In this document: positions 1 to 6,511 of the stretch, in pieces
Position numbering within the stretch: position 1 is the first letter of the stretch
Layout: each line of letters starts with the position of its first letter
Source: Sphingopyxis sp.
GTDB taxonomy: Bacteria > Pseudomonadota > Alphaproteobacteria > Sphingomonadales > Sphingomonadaceae
Direction of reading: 5' to 3'
Assembly: GCA_013911715.1 (NCBI GenBank)
Contig: JACEST010000032.1
Span: forward strand, 1-15,883
Length of the DNA stretch: 15,883 nt
Made by a program: the position numbers and the translations under genes
The notes under the pieces: generated by a model
What the model was told of the DNA's origin: nothing
The model's database searches: none
What the model saw: the letters and a program-made list of their open reading frames with translations, nothing else

Positions 1-45
1 GCGGGTGGGGTGCTCATCCGCAAGGATGGAACATAAAAGGAACGT

Positions 46-300
46 GCAAGAAAGGGGTTTCGCGCAGAGGCGCAGAGGTCCGCAGAGGGTGCAGAGGTGA
101 AAGAGCGCGCCCGGGGACATGCTATTGCGTGTCCCCGTCTCGCGGTCAGGAGCGAGTTTGGGTGGGGTTACGGTGACGGGTTACGGTGACACTTTACTTA
201 ACCCCCAAACTCTCCTGACCGCACCCACGGACGGGGACACGCAATAGCATGTCCCCGAGCGCGCCTCCCCTCTGCGGACCTCTGCGCGAAACCACTTTGC
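46..300. repeat. Long imperfect inverted repeat (MITE/REPIN-like)
   Basis: The left arm (about 46-169) matches the reverse complement of the right arm (about 197-300), with a few short indels. Each arm carries, from outside inward, a cgcagagg-rich segment, a gcgcgc run, a 26-bp element (112-137 left, 232-257 right) and a ggtcagga/tcctgacc segment. The 26-bp element is itself a hairpin with a GGGGACA / TGTCCCC stem. The central 170-196 contains a repeat of ttacggtgac (168-177 and 181-190). No reading frame inside looks like a real protein. The structure resembles a non-autonomous element mobilised in trans, or a REP pair, but no transposase is present here and the family is not identified. Confidence 0.75.
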
Positions 301-305
301 CCGTT

Positions 306-348
306 GAATTACGGTGGAATTACGGAATTACGGAATTACGGAATTACG
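306..348 (+). repeat. Short tandem repeat, unit gaattacg
   Basis: Four perfect back-to-back copies of the 8-bp unit gaattacg occupy 317-348, and a fifth copy at 306-313 is separated by 3 bases. The array lies between the long inverted repeat and its partial copy. It is far too short and unspaced to be a CRISPR array, and is probably a slippage product at the element edge. Confidence 0.8.
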
Positions 349-380
349 GTGCCACGGCGGTGTCAAGCTGAAGCGCAAGG

Positions 381-457
381 TTACGGTGACACTTTACATA
401 ACCCCCAAACTCACCTGGCTGCAACGTCTCACGGGGACACGCAATAGCATGTCGCCG
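381..457 (+). repeat. Partial second copy of the inverted-repeat right half
   Basis: Positions 381-414 repeat 181-214 with one or two changes: ttacggtgacactttac, then taacccccaaactc, exactly 200 bp downstream. After a diverged stretch, 432-457 repeats the 26-bp hairpin element of 232-257 with one change (gtcgcc in place of gtcccc), which breaks one stem pair. The left arm is missing, so this is a half copy or a decayed element. Confidence 0.7.
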
Positions 458-614
458 GGCGCGCGCCATCGCAGCGCACAGCAACCCCCGCATCAAGGGG
501 CAAACAAGGGGGACTGTATCGTGAAGTTCGTGAACTTTGCCCTGCATCCCCGCCCAACTCGCCGCGAATCACCTTGCGCCCGTCGCCCCGCCATGCCAGC
601 TAAGTCCCAAGGCC

Positions 615-3335
615 ATGGCCACCACATCCTCCCCCGTTCGCGCTGTGCTCGGCCCGACCAACACCGGCAAGACCCACCTCGCCGTCGAGCGGCTGTGCGC
701 GCATTCGAGCGGGATGATGGGCTTTCCGCTGCGGCTGCTCGCCCGCGAAGTTTATGACCGCGTCGTCGCGATCAAGGGCGAACGCCAGGTCGCCTTGATC
801 ACCGGCGAGGAGCGCATCCTGCCCGCCGACGCGCGCTATCTGCTCGGCACGGTCGAGGCACTGCCGGTGGAGCGCGACGTCGCCTTTGTCGCGGTCGACG
901 AGGTGCAGATGGGCGCCGACCCCGAGCGCGGGCATATGTTCACCGACCGCATGCTGCGCGCACGCGGGCGCGAGGAGACGTTGTTGCTCGGATCGGCGAG
1001 CGCGACCGACGTCGTCCGCGCGCTGGTGCCAGAGGCCGAGATTACTGCGCGCCCGCGCTTTTCGACGCTGAGCTTTGCGGGCCATAGCAAATTGTCGCGC
1101 CTGCCCAAACGCTCGGCCATCGTCGCCTTTTCGGCCGAGGAGGTTTACGCCATCGCCGAAATGCTGCGGCGCTTTGCCGGCGGCGCGGCGGTGGTGATGG
1201 GCGCGCTGTCCCCGCGCACCCGCAATGCCCAGGTCGCGATGTTCGAGGGCGGCGAGGTCGACTATCTGGTCGCCACCGACGCCATCGGCATGGGACTGAA
1301 CCTCAACGTCACCCACGTCGCCTTTGCCAGCCTGTCCAAGTTTGACGGCCGCCGCCACCGCCGCCTGCACTTAAGCGAGATGGCGCAGATCGCCGGGCGC
1401 GCCGGGCGGCACCAGCAGGATGGCAGTTTCGGCACGATCGGCCAGCCGCAGGGCGGTTTTACGCCGGAGGAGGTGGAGGGGCTGGAGGCGCACCGCTTTG
1501 CGCGGCTGCCCAGCCTCTATTGGCGCAACCATGATCCCGCATTTACCAGCGTCGCCGATCTGATCGCCAGCCTGGAGCAATTGCCCGACCAGCCGATGCT
1601 GCGCGCCGCGCCGCAAGCGGTCGATCTGGCCGTGCTCAAACATCTGGCCGGCGATGCCGCGGTGGTCGCGGCGCAGTGCGACGAGGTGGCCGTGCGCCGC
1701 CTGTGGGACGTGTGCGGCCTGCCCGATTTTGAACAATTGGGCGCTGAACATCACAGCCGCACCGTGCTGAAATTGTGGCAGTGGCGGATGACAGGAAATG
1801 GCCAGATCGACCGCGACTGGTTCGCCGCGCGGCTCGCGCGTCACGCCAGCACCGAGGGCGACATTTGCACGCTCGCTGCACGGATCGCGGCTGTACGGAC
1901 CTTATGCTTCATCGCGCAGCGCGGCGACTGGATCGCCGATGCGCCGGGCTGGGCGGCGGCCACCGCCGAACAAGAAGCCAAATTATCCGACGCGCTGCAC
2001 GCCGCGCTGGCGCAGCGTTTTGTCGACCGGCGGCTCGCGCTGCTGCTGCGCGATGCCGGGCGGCGCGGCGGTGAATTGCCGGTGGCGATCAGCGCCGAGG
2101 GGATTGTTGCGGTCGATGGCGAGCCGCTGGGCACGCTGGAGGGGTTTCAGTTTCGCGTCGATCCGGCGGCGCGCGCGGGCGACCACAAGATGTTGCTCGC
2201 GGCCGCCGAGCGGCATTTGCAGGCCGAAATGGCGCGGCGGATGCAGGCGCTGGCCGCGTGCGACGATGGCGCGCTGGCGCTGGTCGGCGGCGCGGGCGAG
2301 GCCCCGATGCTGGCGTGGCAGGGGCGCCGCGTGGCGCGGCTGACGCGCGGGTCGGCGCTGGCGCTGCCCGGCATCCAGCTGGAACCTGCGCTCAAGCGGC
2401 TCGATCCGGCGCTGGGCCAGGCGGTGCGCGACCGCCTGCTCGCCTATGTTGCGACCAGCCTTGCCAAACATGCCGCCCCGCTCGCGGCGATGGCCATGGC
2501 GAGCGGCGATTTGTTCACGCCCCCGGCGGTGCGCGCGCTGCTCGCAGCGCTGACCGATGGCGCGGGCCAGGCATCGCGCCATCTGGTCGACGCGACGCTG
2601 GGCGCGCTGGCGCCGGACGAGCGGCGCGTGCTGCGTCAATATGGACTGCTCATCGGCTCGCTTGACCTTTATCACCCCCAGTTGCTCAAGCCTGAGGCGG
2701 TTCGCTGGCGCGCGGCACTGCTGGCGGCATGGCGCGGCATGGCCCTGCCGGCACTGCCGCTGCCAGGGGCCGTGCAGGTGACGAGCGGCGATCCCGCCGG
2801 GCTGCGCATCGCGGGCTTTCGTCCCGTTGGCGAGGGCTGGCTGCGCGTCGATATGGTCGAGCGGCTGGCGCGGCAGGCGCACGCCGCGCGGTTGCAGGCC
2901 GACGCGCCGGTGGGTGCGCTGCCGCCCCTGCCCAAGGGCGAGGCAGAGGATGTGGCGGTGCTGGACGAGCCGGTGACGCAGCCGGGCTTTGCCATTGATG
3001 CGGCGTTGGCAACCTCGCTGGGGCTGACTGATGCGGCGCGGCGCCAGTTGCTCGCGGCATTGGGCTTTCGCCCGCTGGGCGATCTGGCGCAGGGGCGGTG
3101 GCGCTGGACGGGCAAGGTCCACCGCGCCCGCGTGGCCGACGCGCGCGTCAAGCGGCCAAGGCCAAAGCCGCGCGTCGTTGCCCCCGTAGGTGGCACCGGT
3201 GGCTCCGCCAATGCGCACCCGGTCCGGCGCGCGCCCCCGCCGAAAGCCGCGCCGCCAGCACGGCCACCGCAGCACAGCGCGAGCAGCCCCTTTGCCGGGC
3301 TGGCCGACATGATCGCGGCCGCGCGCAAATTGTGA
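615..3335 (+). CDS. Suv3-like superfamily 2 RNA helicase
   Basis: The predicted protein has 906 residues. The N-terminal half is a superfamily 2 helicase core of the Suv3/mitochondrial degradosome type: Walker A GPTNTGKT at residues 13-20, motif II DEVQ at 95-98, and motif VI QIAGRAGR at 258-265. This family unwinds RNA or RNA-DNA hybrids using ATP and is found in most alphaproteobacteria, where its partner is not well defined. The last 60 or so residues are rich in Pro, Ala, Arg and Lys and are probably disordered, perhaps RNA-binding. I chose the ATG at 615 because homologues begin just before the Walker A motif; an in-frame TTG at 537 would add 26 residues lacking helicase character. The ribosome-binding site is weak. 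The stop codon overlaps the start of the next gene, so the two are probably translationally coupled. Confidence 0.9.
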   Translation: MATTSSPVRAVLGPTNTGKTHLAVERLCAHSSGMMGFPLRLLAREVYDRVVAIKGERQVALITGEERILPADARYLLGTVEALPVERDVAFVAVDEVQMGADPERGHMFTDRMLRARGREETLLLGSASATDVVRALVPEAEITARPRFSTLSFAGHSKLSRLPKRSAIVAFSAEEVYAIAEMLRRFAGGAAVVMGALSPRTRNAQVAMFEGGEVDYLVATDAIGMGLNLNVTHVAFASLSKFDGRRHRRLHLSEMAQIAGRAGRHQQDGSFGTIGQPQGGFTPEEVEGLEAHRFARLPSLYWRNHDPAFTSVADLIASLEQLPDQPMLRAAPQAVDLAVLKHLAGDAAVVAAQCDEVAVRRLWDVCGLPDFEQLGAEHHSRTVLKLWQWRMTGNGQIDRDWFAARLARHASTEGDICTLAARIAAVRTLCFIAQRGDWIADAPGWAAATAEQEAKLSDALHAALAQRFVDRRLALLLRDAGRRGGELPVAISAEGIVAVDGEPLGTLEGFQFRVDPAARAGDHKMLLAAAERHLQAEMARRMQALAACDDGALALVGGAGEAPMLAWQGRRVARLTRGSALALPGIQLEPALKRLDPALGQAVRDRLLAYVATSLAKHAAPLAAMAMASGDLFTPPAVRALLAALTDGAGQASRHLVDATLGALAPDERRVLRQYGLLIGSLDLYHPQLLKPEAVRWRAALLAAWRGMALPALPLPGAVQVTSGDPAGLRIAGFRPVGEGWLRVDMVERLARQAHAARLQADAPVGALPPLPKGEAEDVAVLDEPVTQPGFAIDAALATSLGLTDAARRQLLAALGFRPLGDLAQGRWRWTGKVHRARVADARVKRPRPKPRVVAPVGGTGGSANAHPVRRAPPPKAAPPARPPQHSASSPFAGLADMIAAARKL

Positions 3336-3664
3336 TCAGTTTGCGGCTCGACCGGTTGTTGTGGTTCCTGCGCCTCGCCCCGTCGCGCAGCATGGCGCAA
3401 AGCTGGGTCGCCGCCGGGCATATCCGCGCCAATGGCCAGCGCGTCACCAAGCCCGCGCACCCGGTGCGGGCGGGCGATGTGCTGACGCTGCCGATGCGCG
3501 GCGAAGTGCGCGTGGTCGAGATTGTGGCGCTGCCGATGCGGCGCGGACCTCCGGCAGAGGCCTCCGCCTGCGTCCGCCAAATTGGGGGTGGTGGCACTGA
3601 AAGTGATTCGCAACTTCCCGAAGTGATTGACGGCGGCGCAAATGCCGACTTAGGAAATGGATGA
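3332..3664 (+). CDS. S4-domain RNA-binding protein (Hsp15/HslR-like)
   Basis: This is a 110-residue protein with an S4 RNA-binding fold at about residues 4-60, recognisable from RLDRLLWFLR, the following SRSMAQ and GHIRANGQRV, and the RAGDVLTL turn. Hsp15 of E. coli, of the same family, binds free 50S subunits carrying nascent chains; whether this protein does the same is inference. The start is taken as GTG at 3332, which overlaps the helicase stop codon by four bases (GTGA), a typical coupled junction. An in-frame TTG at 3341 is an alternative that would trim three residues. The C-terminal 35 residues after MRRGP are low in conservation signals and Gly-rich. Placement behind an RNA helicase supports an RNA-metabolism role. 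Confidence 0.85.
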   Translation: MISLRLDRLLWFLRLAPSRSMAQSWVAAGHIRANGQRVTKPAHPVRAGDVLTLPMRGEVRVVEIVALPMRRGPPAEASACVRQIGGGGTESDSQLPEVIDGGANADLGNG

Positions 3665-3715
3665 AGGATGGACTGGCAGACCAACGCGGCCTGCTGCCTT
3701 AACGGAGCTTAAGCC

Positions 3716-4054
3716 ATGACCTATGTCGTCACCGACGCGTGCATCAAATGCAAATATATGGACTGCGTCGAGGTGTGCCCGGTCGATTGTTTCTATGAGG
3801 GCGAGAATATGCTCGTCATCAACCCCAATGAGTGCATCGATTGCGGCGTGTGCGAACCTGAATGCCCCGCCGAGGCAATCCTGCCCGACACCGAAAGCGG
3901 GCTCGAGAAATGGCTCGAGCTCAACACCAAGTTCAGCGCCGAATGGCCCAACATCACGTCGAAGAAAGACAGTCCCGCCGACGCCGATGAGTATAAGGGC
4001 GTCGAGGGCAAGTTCGAAGCCCATTTCTCGCCCGAACCCGGCAGCGGCGATTGA
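3716..4054 (+). CDS. fdxA: Seven-iron ferredoxin FdxA ([3Fe-4S][4Fe-4S])
   Basis: The 112-residue protein matches the bacterial 7Fe ferredoxin family over its whole length. Cluster-binding cysteines are visible at C9, C17, C21 (followed by Pro) and C25 in the first half, and in the classical C40-x2-C43-x2-C46-x3-C50-Pro motif in the second. C12 is an extra cysteine in the first motif. The acidic C-terminal extension is normal for this family. The protein is a small soluble electron carrier in the cytoplasm; its partner enzymes cannot be read from this window. A GGAG at 3704-3707 lies 8 bases before the ATG. It follows the S4 gene by 51 bases, an arrangement I associate with alphaproteobacteria, and could share its transcript. 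Confidence 0.95.
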   Translation: MTYVVTDACIKCKYMDCVEVCPVDCFYEGENMLVINPNECIDCGVCEPECPAEAILPDTESGLEKWLELNTKFSAEWPNITSKKDSPADADEYKGVEGKFEAHFSPEPGSGD

Positions 4055-4133
4055 CGCCTCCCCCCTTGAAGGCGGCGCTTGGCGTTGCCATCTGCGCCTT
4101 CTGTGGGGAGCGGCGGTTATCCTGACCGACCGC

Positions 4134-4160
4134 ATGACAATAACAAAGGTTCTTTCATGA
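4134..4160 (+). other. Possible 8-residue upstream reading frame overlapping the clpP start
   Basis: An ATG at 4134 opens a frame encoding MTITKVLS that ends in TGA at 4158-4160, overlapping the clpP ATG (4157-4159) as ATGA. Such overlaps can couple translation. However, there is no good ribosome-binding site in front of 4134, so it may be chance. Confidence 0.2.
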
Positions 4161-4789
4161 TCGATCCGTTGAGCGCGCTGGTTCCTGTTGTCGTCGAACA
4201 GACGAGCCGCGGCGAGCGCAGTTTTGACATTTTCTCGCGCCTGCTGCGCGAACGGATTGTGTTCATCACCGGCGAGGTCGAGGATCAGATGGCCTCGCTG
4301 ATTGTCGCGCAATTGCTGTTCCTCGAATCGGAAAATCCGAAGAAGGATATCTTCATGTACATCAACTCGCCCGGCGGCGTGGTGACGGCGGGCATGGCGA
4401 TCCACGACACGATGCAATATATCCGCCCGCGTGTCGGCACCTTCTGCATCGGTCAGGCCTGTTCGATGGGCAGTTTCCTGCTCGCGGCGGGCGAACCCGG
4501 CATGCGCGTCGCTTTGCCCAACGCGCGGATCATGATCCACCAGCCATCGGGCGGCGCGCGTGGTCAGGCATCGGATATTGAAATTCAGGCGCGCGAAATC
4601 CTGCGCATCCGCGCGCGGATGAACGAGCTTTACGTCAAATATACCGGCAAGACGCTCGACGTGATCGAAAAGGCGATGGACCGCGACAATTTCCTCGAAG
4701 CCGAGGAAGCCAAGGCATTCGGCCTTGTTGACCATGTGTTCGGCAGTCGCCCTGCCGACGGCGAGGCCGCAGGCGACAAGGCCGAATAG
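4157..4789 (+). CDS. clpP: ATP-dependent Clp protease proteolytic subunit ClpP
   Basis: The 210-residue protein is a full-length ClpP. The catalytic triad is readable as Ser103 (in GQACSMGSF), His128 (in RIMIHQPSGG) and Asp177 (in MDRDNF), each six residues later than in E. coli ClpP. The INSPGG segment at 69-74 and the FLEAEEA-x-x-FGLVD end are also typical. ClpP forms a double heptameric ring in the cytoplasm and degrades proteins fed by ClpX or ClpA. The ATG at 4157 is preceded by AAAGG at 4145-4149 with 7-base spacing; a longer frame starting at 4079 has no support. clpX lies 181 bases downstream on the same strand, so the two ClpXP subunits are neighbours, but the gap leaves room for a separate clpX promoter. 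Confidence 0.97.
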   Translation: MIDPLSALVPVVVEQTSRGERSFDIFSRLLRERIVFITGEVEDQMASLIVAQLLFLESENPKKDIFMYINSPGGVVTAGMAIHDTMQYIRPRVGTFCIGQACSMGSFLLAAGEPGMRVALPNARIMIHQPSGGARGQASDIEIQAREILRIRARMNELYVKYTGKTLDVIEKAMDRDNFLEAEEAKAFGLVDHVFGSRPADGEAAGDKAE

Positions 4790-4882
4790 GCCGGGCGGCG
4801 CGTTGCCGACAGGCCTTTGGTAACCGCGTTTCTTGACGCCAATTTCGCCGTCTGTGTCCTAAAGGGGCAGGTGGCTGCGTCA

Positions 4883-4906
4883 CCCAATTGCCATATTGTA
4901 ATTGGG
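4883..4906 (+). promoter_or_regulatory. Near-perfect palindrome upstream of clpX
   Basis: CCCAATT at 4883-4889 and AATTGGG at 4900-4906 form a 7-bp inverted repeat, extendable by a G-T and a C-G pair around a small AT-rich loop. It lies 65 bases before the clpX ATG in an otherwise GC-rich gap. No T-tract follows, so it is not an intrinsic terminator. It could be a protein-binding operator or a 5' leader hairpin. A TTGACG at 4833-4838 may be a -35 element, but no good -10 follows it. Confidence 0.35.
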
Positions 4907-4970
4907 TCGCCAGCCTTTACGATGTGCAGAACGGGCCAAGTTCCATGACAGTGGTCCAAAAGGGAACAAG

Positions 4971-6239
4971 ATGACGAAGTTGAGCGGCTCGGATTCAAAG
5001 AGCACCCTTTATTGCTCTTTCTGCGGCAAGTCGCAGCACGAGGTGCGCAAACTGATTGCCGGGCCGACCGTATTCATCTGCGATGAATGCGTCGAGCTGT
5101 GCAACGACATCATCCGCGAGGAAATCAAGGGCGGCGCGACGACGCGCAAGGACGGCGGCGTGCCGACGCCGCTCGAAATCTGCCAGCATCTCGACGCCTA
5201 TGTCATCGGCCAGAATGTCGCCAAGCGCGTGTTGTCGGTCGCGGTGCACAATCATTATAAGCGGCTGGCGAACAGCGGGCGCGGTGACGATGTCGAACTC
5301 GCCAAATCGAACATCCTGCTCGTCGGCCCGACCGGCAGCGGCAAGACTTTGCTCGCGCAAACGCTCGCGCGCTTCCTCGACGTGCCCTTCACCATGGCCG
5401 ACGCGACGACACTGACCGAGGCGGGCTATGTCGGCGAGGATGTTGAGAATATCATCCTGAAACTGCTCCAGGCGTCCGACTATAATGTCGAAAAGGCGCA
5501 GCGCGGCATCGTCTATATCGATGAAATCGACAAGATTTCGCGCAAGGCCGAAAACCCCTCGATCACCCGCGACGTGTCGGGCGAAGGCGTGCAGCAGGCG
5601 CTGCTCAAGCTGATGGAAGGTACCACCGCGAGCGTGCCGCCGCAGGGCGGGCGCAAGCATCCGCAGCAGGAATTCCTCCAGGTCGACACGACCAACATCC
5701 TGTTCATTGCCGGCGGGGCGTTCGCCGGGCTCGACAAGATTATCGGCGACCGGTTGCAGCGCAAATCAATCGGCTTTGGCGCGCATGTCGCCGCGCCCGA
5801 CGAGCGCAAAACCGGCGCGATGCTGCGTTCGATCGAGCCCGAAGATTTGCTCAAATTCGGCCTGATTCCTGAATTTGTCGGTCGTCTGCCGGTCATCGCG
5901 ACGCTCGAGGATCTCGACATTGATGCGCTGGTCAAGATTTTGTCCGAGCCCAAGAATGCGCTGGCGAAGCAGTATAAGAAGCTGTTTGACCTTGAAGATG
6001 TCCAGCTGACGCTGACCGACGACGCCCTTGTCGCCATCGCCAAGCGCGCGATCGAGCGCAAGACCGGCGCGCGCGGGCTGCGTTCGATTGTCGAGGGCAT
6101 TTTGCTCGACACGATGTTCGAGTTGCCCGACCTTAGCGATGTCGTCGAGGTGGTTGTCGACAAGGACGTCGTCGATGGGCGCAAGGTGCCGGTGCGCGTC
6201 TATGCCGACAAAAAGGCCGAGGCCGGCGACGCCGCCTGA
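4971..6239 (+). CDS. clpX: ATP-dependent Clp protease ATP-binding subunit ClpX
   Basis: The 422-residue protein is a complete ClpX. The N-terminal zinc-binding domain has Cys15, Cys18, Cys37 and Cys40, which dimerises the domain and binds substrates and adaptors. The AAA+ unfoldase shows Walker A GPTGSGKT at 119-126, Walker B DEID at 184-187, the GYVGEDVE pore-region motif, the IGFGA loop that docks onto ClpP, and the GARGLR sensor 2 motif near residue 370. The hexamer unfolds tagged proteins and threads them into ClpP; in alphaproteobacteria ClpXP is essential for cell-cycle proteolysis (known from Caulobacter). The start at 4971 is preceded by AGGGAA 4-9 bases upstream. Unlike the common clpP-clpX-lon order, no lon gene follows. 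Confidence 0.97.
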   Translation: MTKLSGSDSKSTLYCSFCGKSQHEVRKLIAGPTVFICDECVELCNDIIREEIKGGATTRKDGGVPTPLEICQHLDAYVIGQNVAKRVLSVAVHNHYKRLANSGRGDDVELAKSNILLVGPTGSGKTLLAQTLARFLDVPFTMADATTLTEAGYVGEDVENIILKLLQASDYNVEKAQRGIVYIDEIDKISRKAENPSITRDVSGEGVQQALLKLMEGTTASVPPQGGRKHPQQEFLQVDTTNILFIAGGAFAGLDKIIGDRLQRKSIGFGAHVAAPDERKTGAMLRSIEPEDLLKFGLIPEFVGRLPVIATLEDLDIDALVKILSEPKNALAKQYKKLFDLEDVQLTLTDDALVAIAKRAIERKTGARGLRSIVEGILLDTMFELPDLSDVVEVVVDKDVVDGRKVPVRVYADKKAEAGDAA

Positions 6240-6265
6240 CCGATCGTCACCAGGGTGATTCGCAA

Positions 6266-6290
6266 GCGGCGCGGCACTATGTTGCGCCGC
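6266..6290 (+). terminator. Hairpin downstream of clpX, possible weak terminator
   Basis: GCGGCGC at 6266-6272 pairs perfectly with GCGCCGC at 6284-6290 around an 11-base loop, 27 bases after the clpX stop. There is no T-tract after it on the plus strand, so it would be inefficient as an intrinsic terminator; it may instead protect the 3' end. The rest of the 272-base gap up to 6511 must hold the promoter of the receptor gene, but I found no clear -35/-10 pair. Confidence 0.35.
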
Positions 6291-6511
6291 AGCAACAGTG
6301 CAAAAAAACTTGCCTGTCATTGACCAGCCATATTCGCGCTAATCCGCCAGAACTCGGCGCATGGCCGCGCTGCAAGCCGGAATGTTACAGTCGTCCCCGC
6401 GCCCTGTCACAATCGTGCCATAGACCGCCGCTTATGGGCCGGTGACCGGTCGTGCGCGCTCTCCCAATTTTCGCGCCCCGACTGATCGACTAAATCAGGG
6501 GAAGACCGAAC

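Larger units (their letters stand above)
1..614. other. Gene-free region upstream of the helicase
   Basis: I see no convincing gene in these 614 bases. Short open frames on both strands here are rich in Arg, Pro and His and start at poor sites, as expected from GC-rich repeat DNA. Apart from the repeats listed separately, the stretch must contain the promoter of the helicase gene, probably in 458-614, but I could not find a clear -35/-10 pair. Confidence 0.6.

Noticed and set aside
306..348. Possible CRISPR array
   Set aside because: Units are 8 bp and contiguous, without spacers or cas genes.
314..757. 147-codon plus-strand frame at the left end
   Set aside because: It starts in the tandem repeat, runs through repeat DNA and overlaps the helicase start in another frame; composition is Arg/Pro/His-rich.
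1983..3275. 430-codon minus-strand open frame inside the helicase gene
   Set aside because: It is antisense to a gene with complete helicase motifs, and its Arg/Gln/His-rich translation shows no domain; typical of GC-rich shadow frames.
4055..4082. Possible terminator after fdxA (CGCCT ... AGGCG)
   Set aside because: Stem of only five pairs with a C-rich loop and no T-tract.
3650..4735. 361-codon minus-strand open frame across fdxA and clpP
   Set aside because: Antisense to two clearly recognised genes; no independent start signal or domain.
6320..6345. TTGACC with a downstream TAATCC as promoter of the receptor gene
   Set aside because: Spacing of about 14 bases is too short for a sigma-70 promoter and the -10 match is poor.
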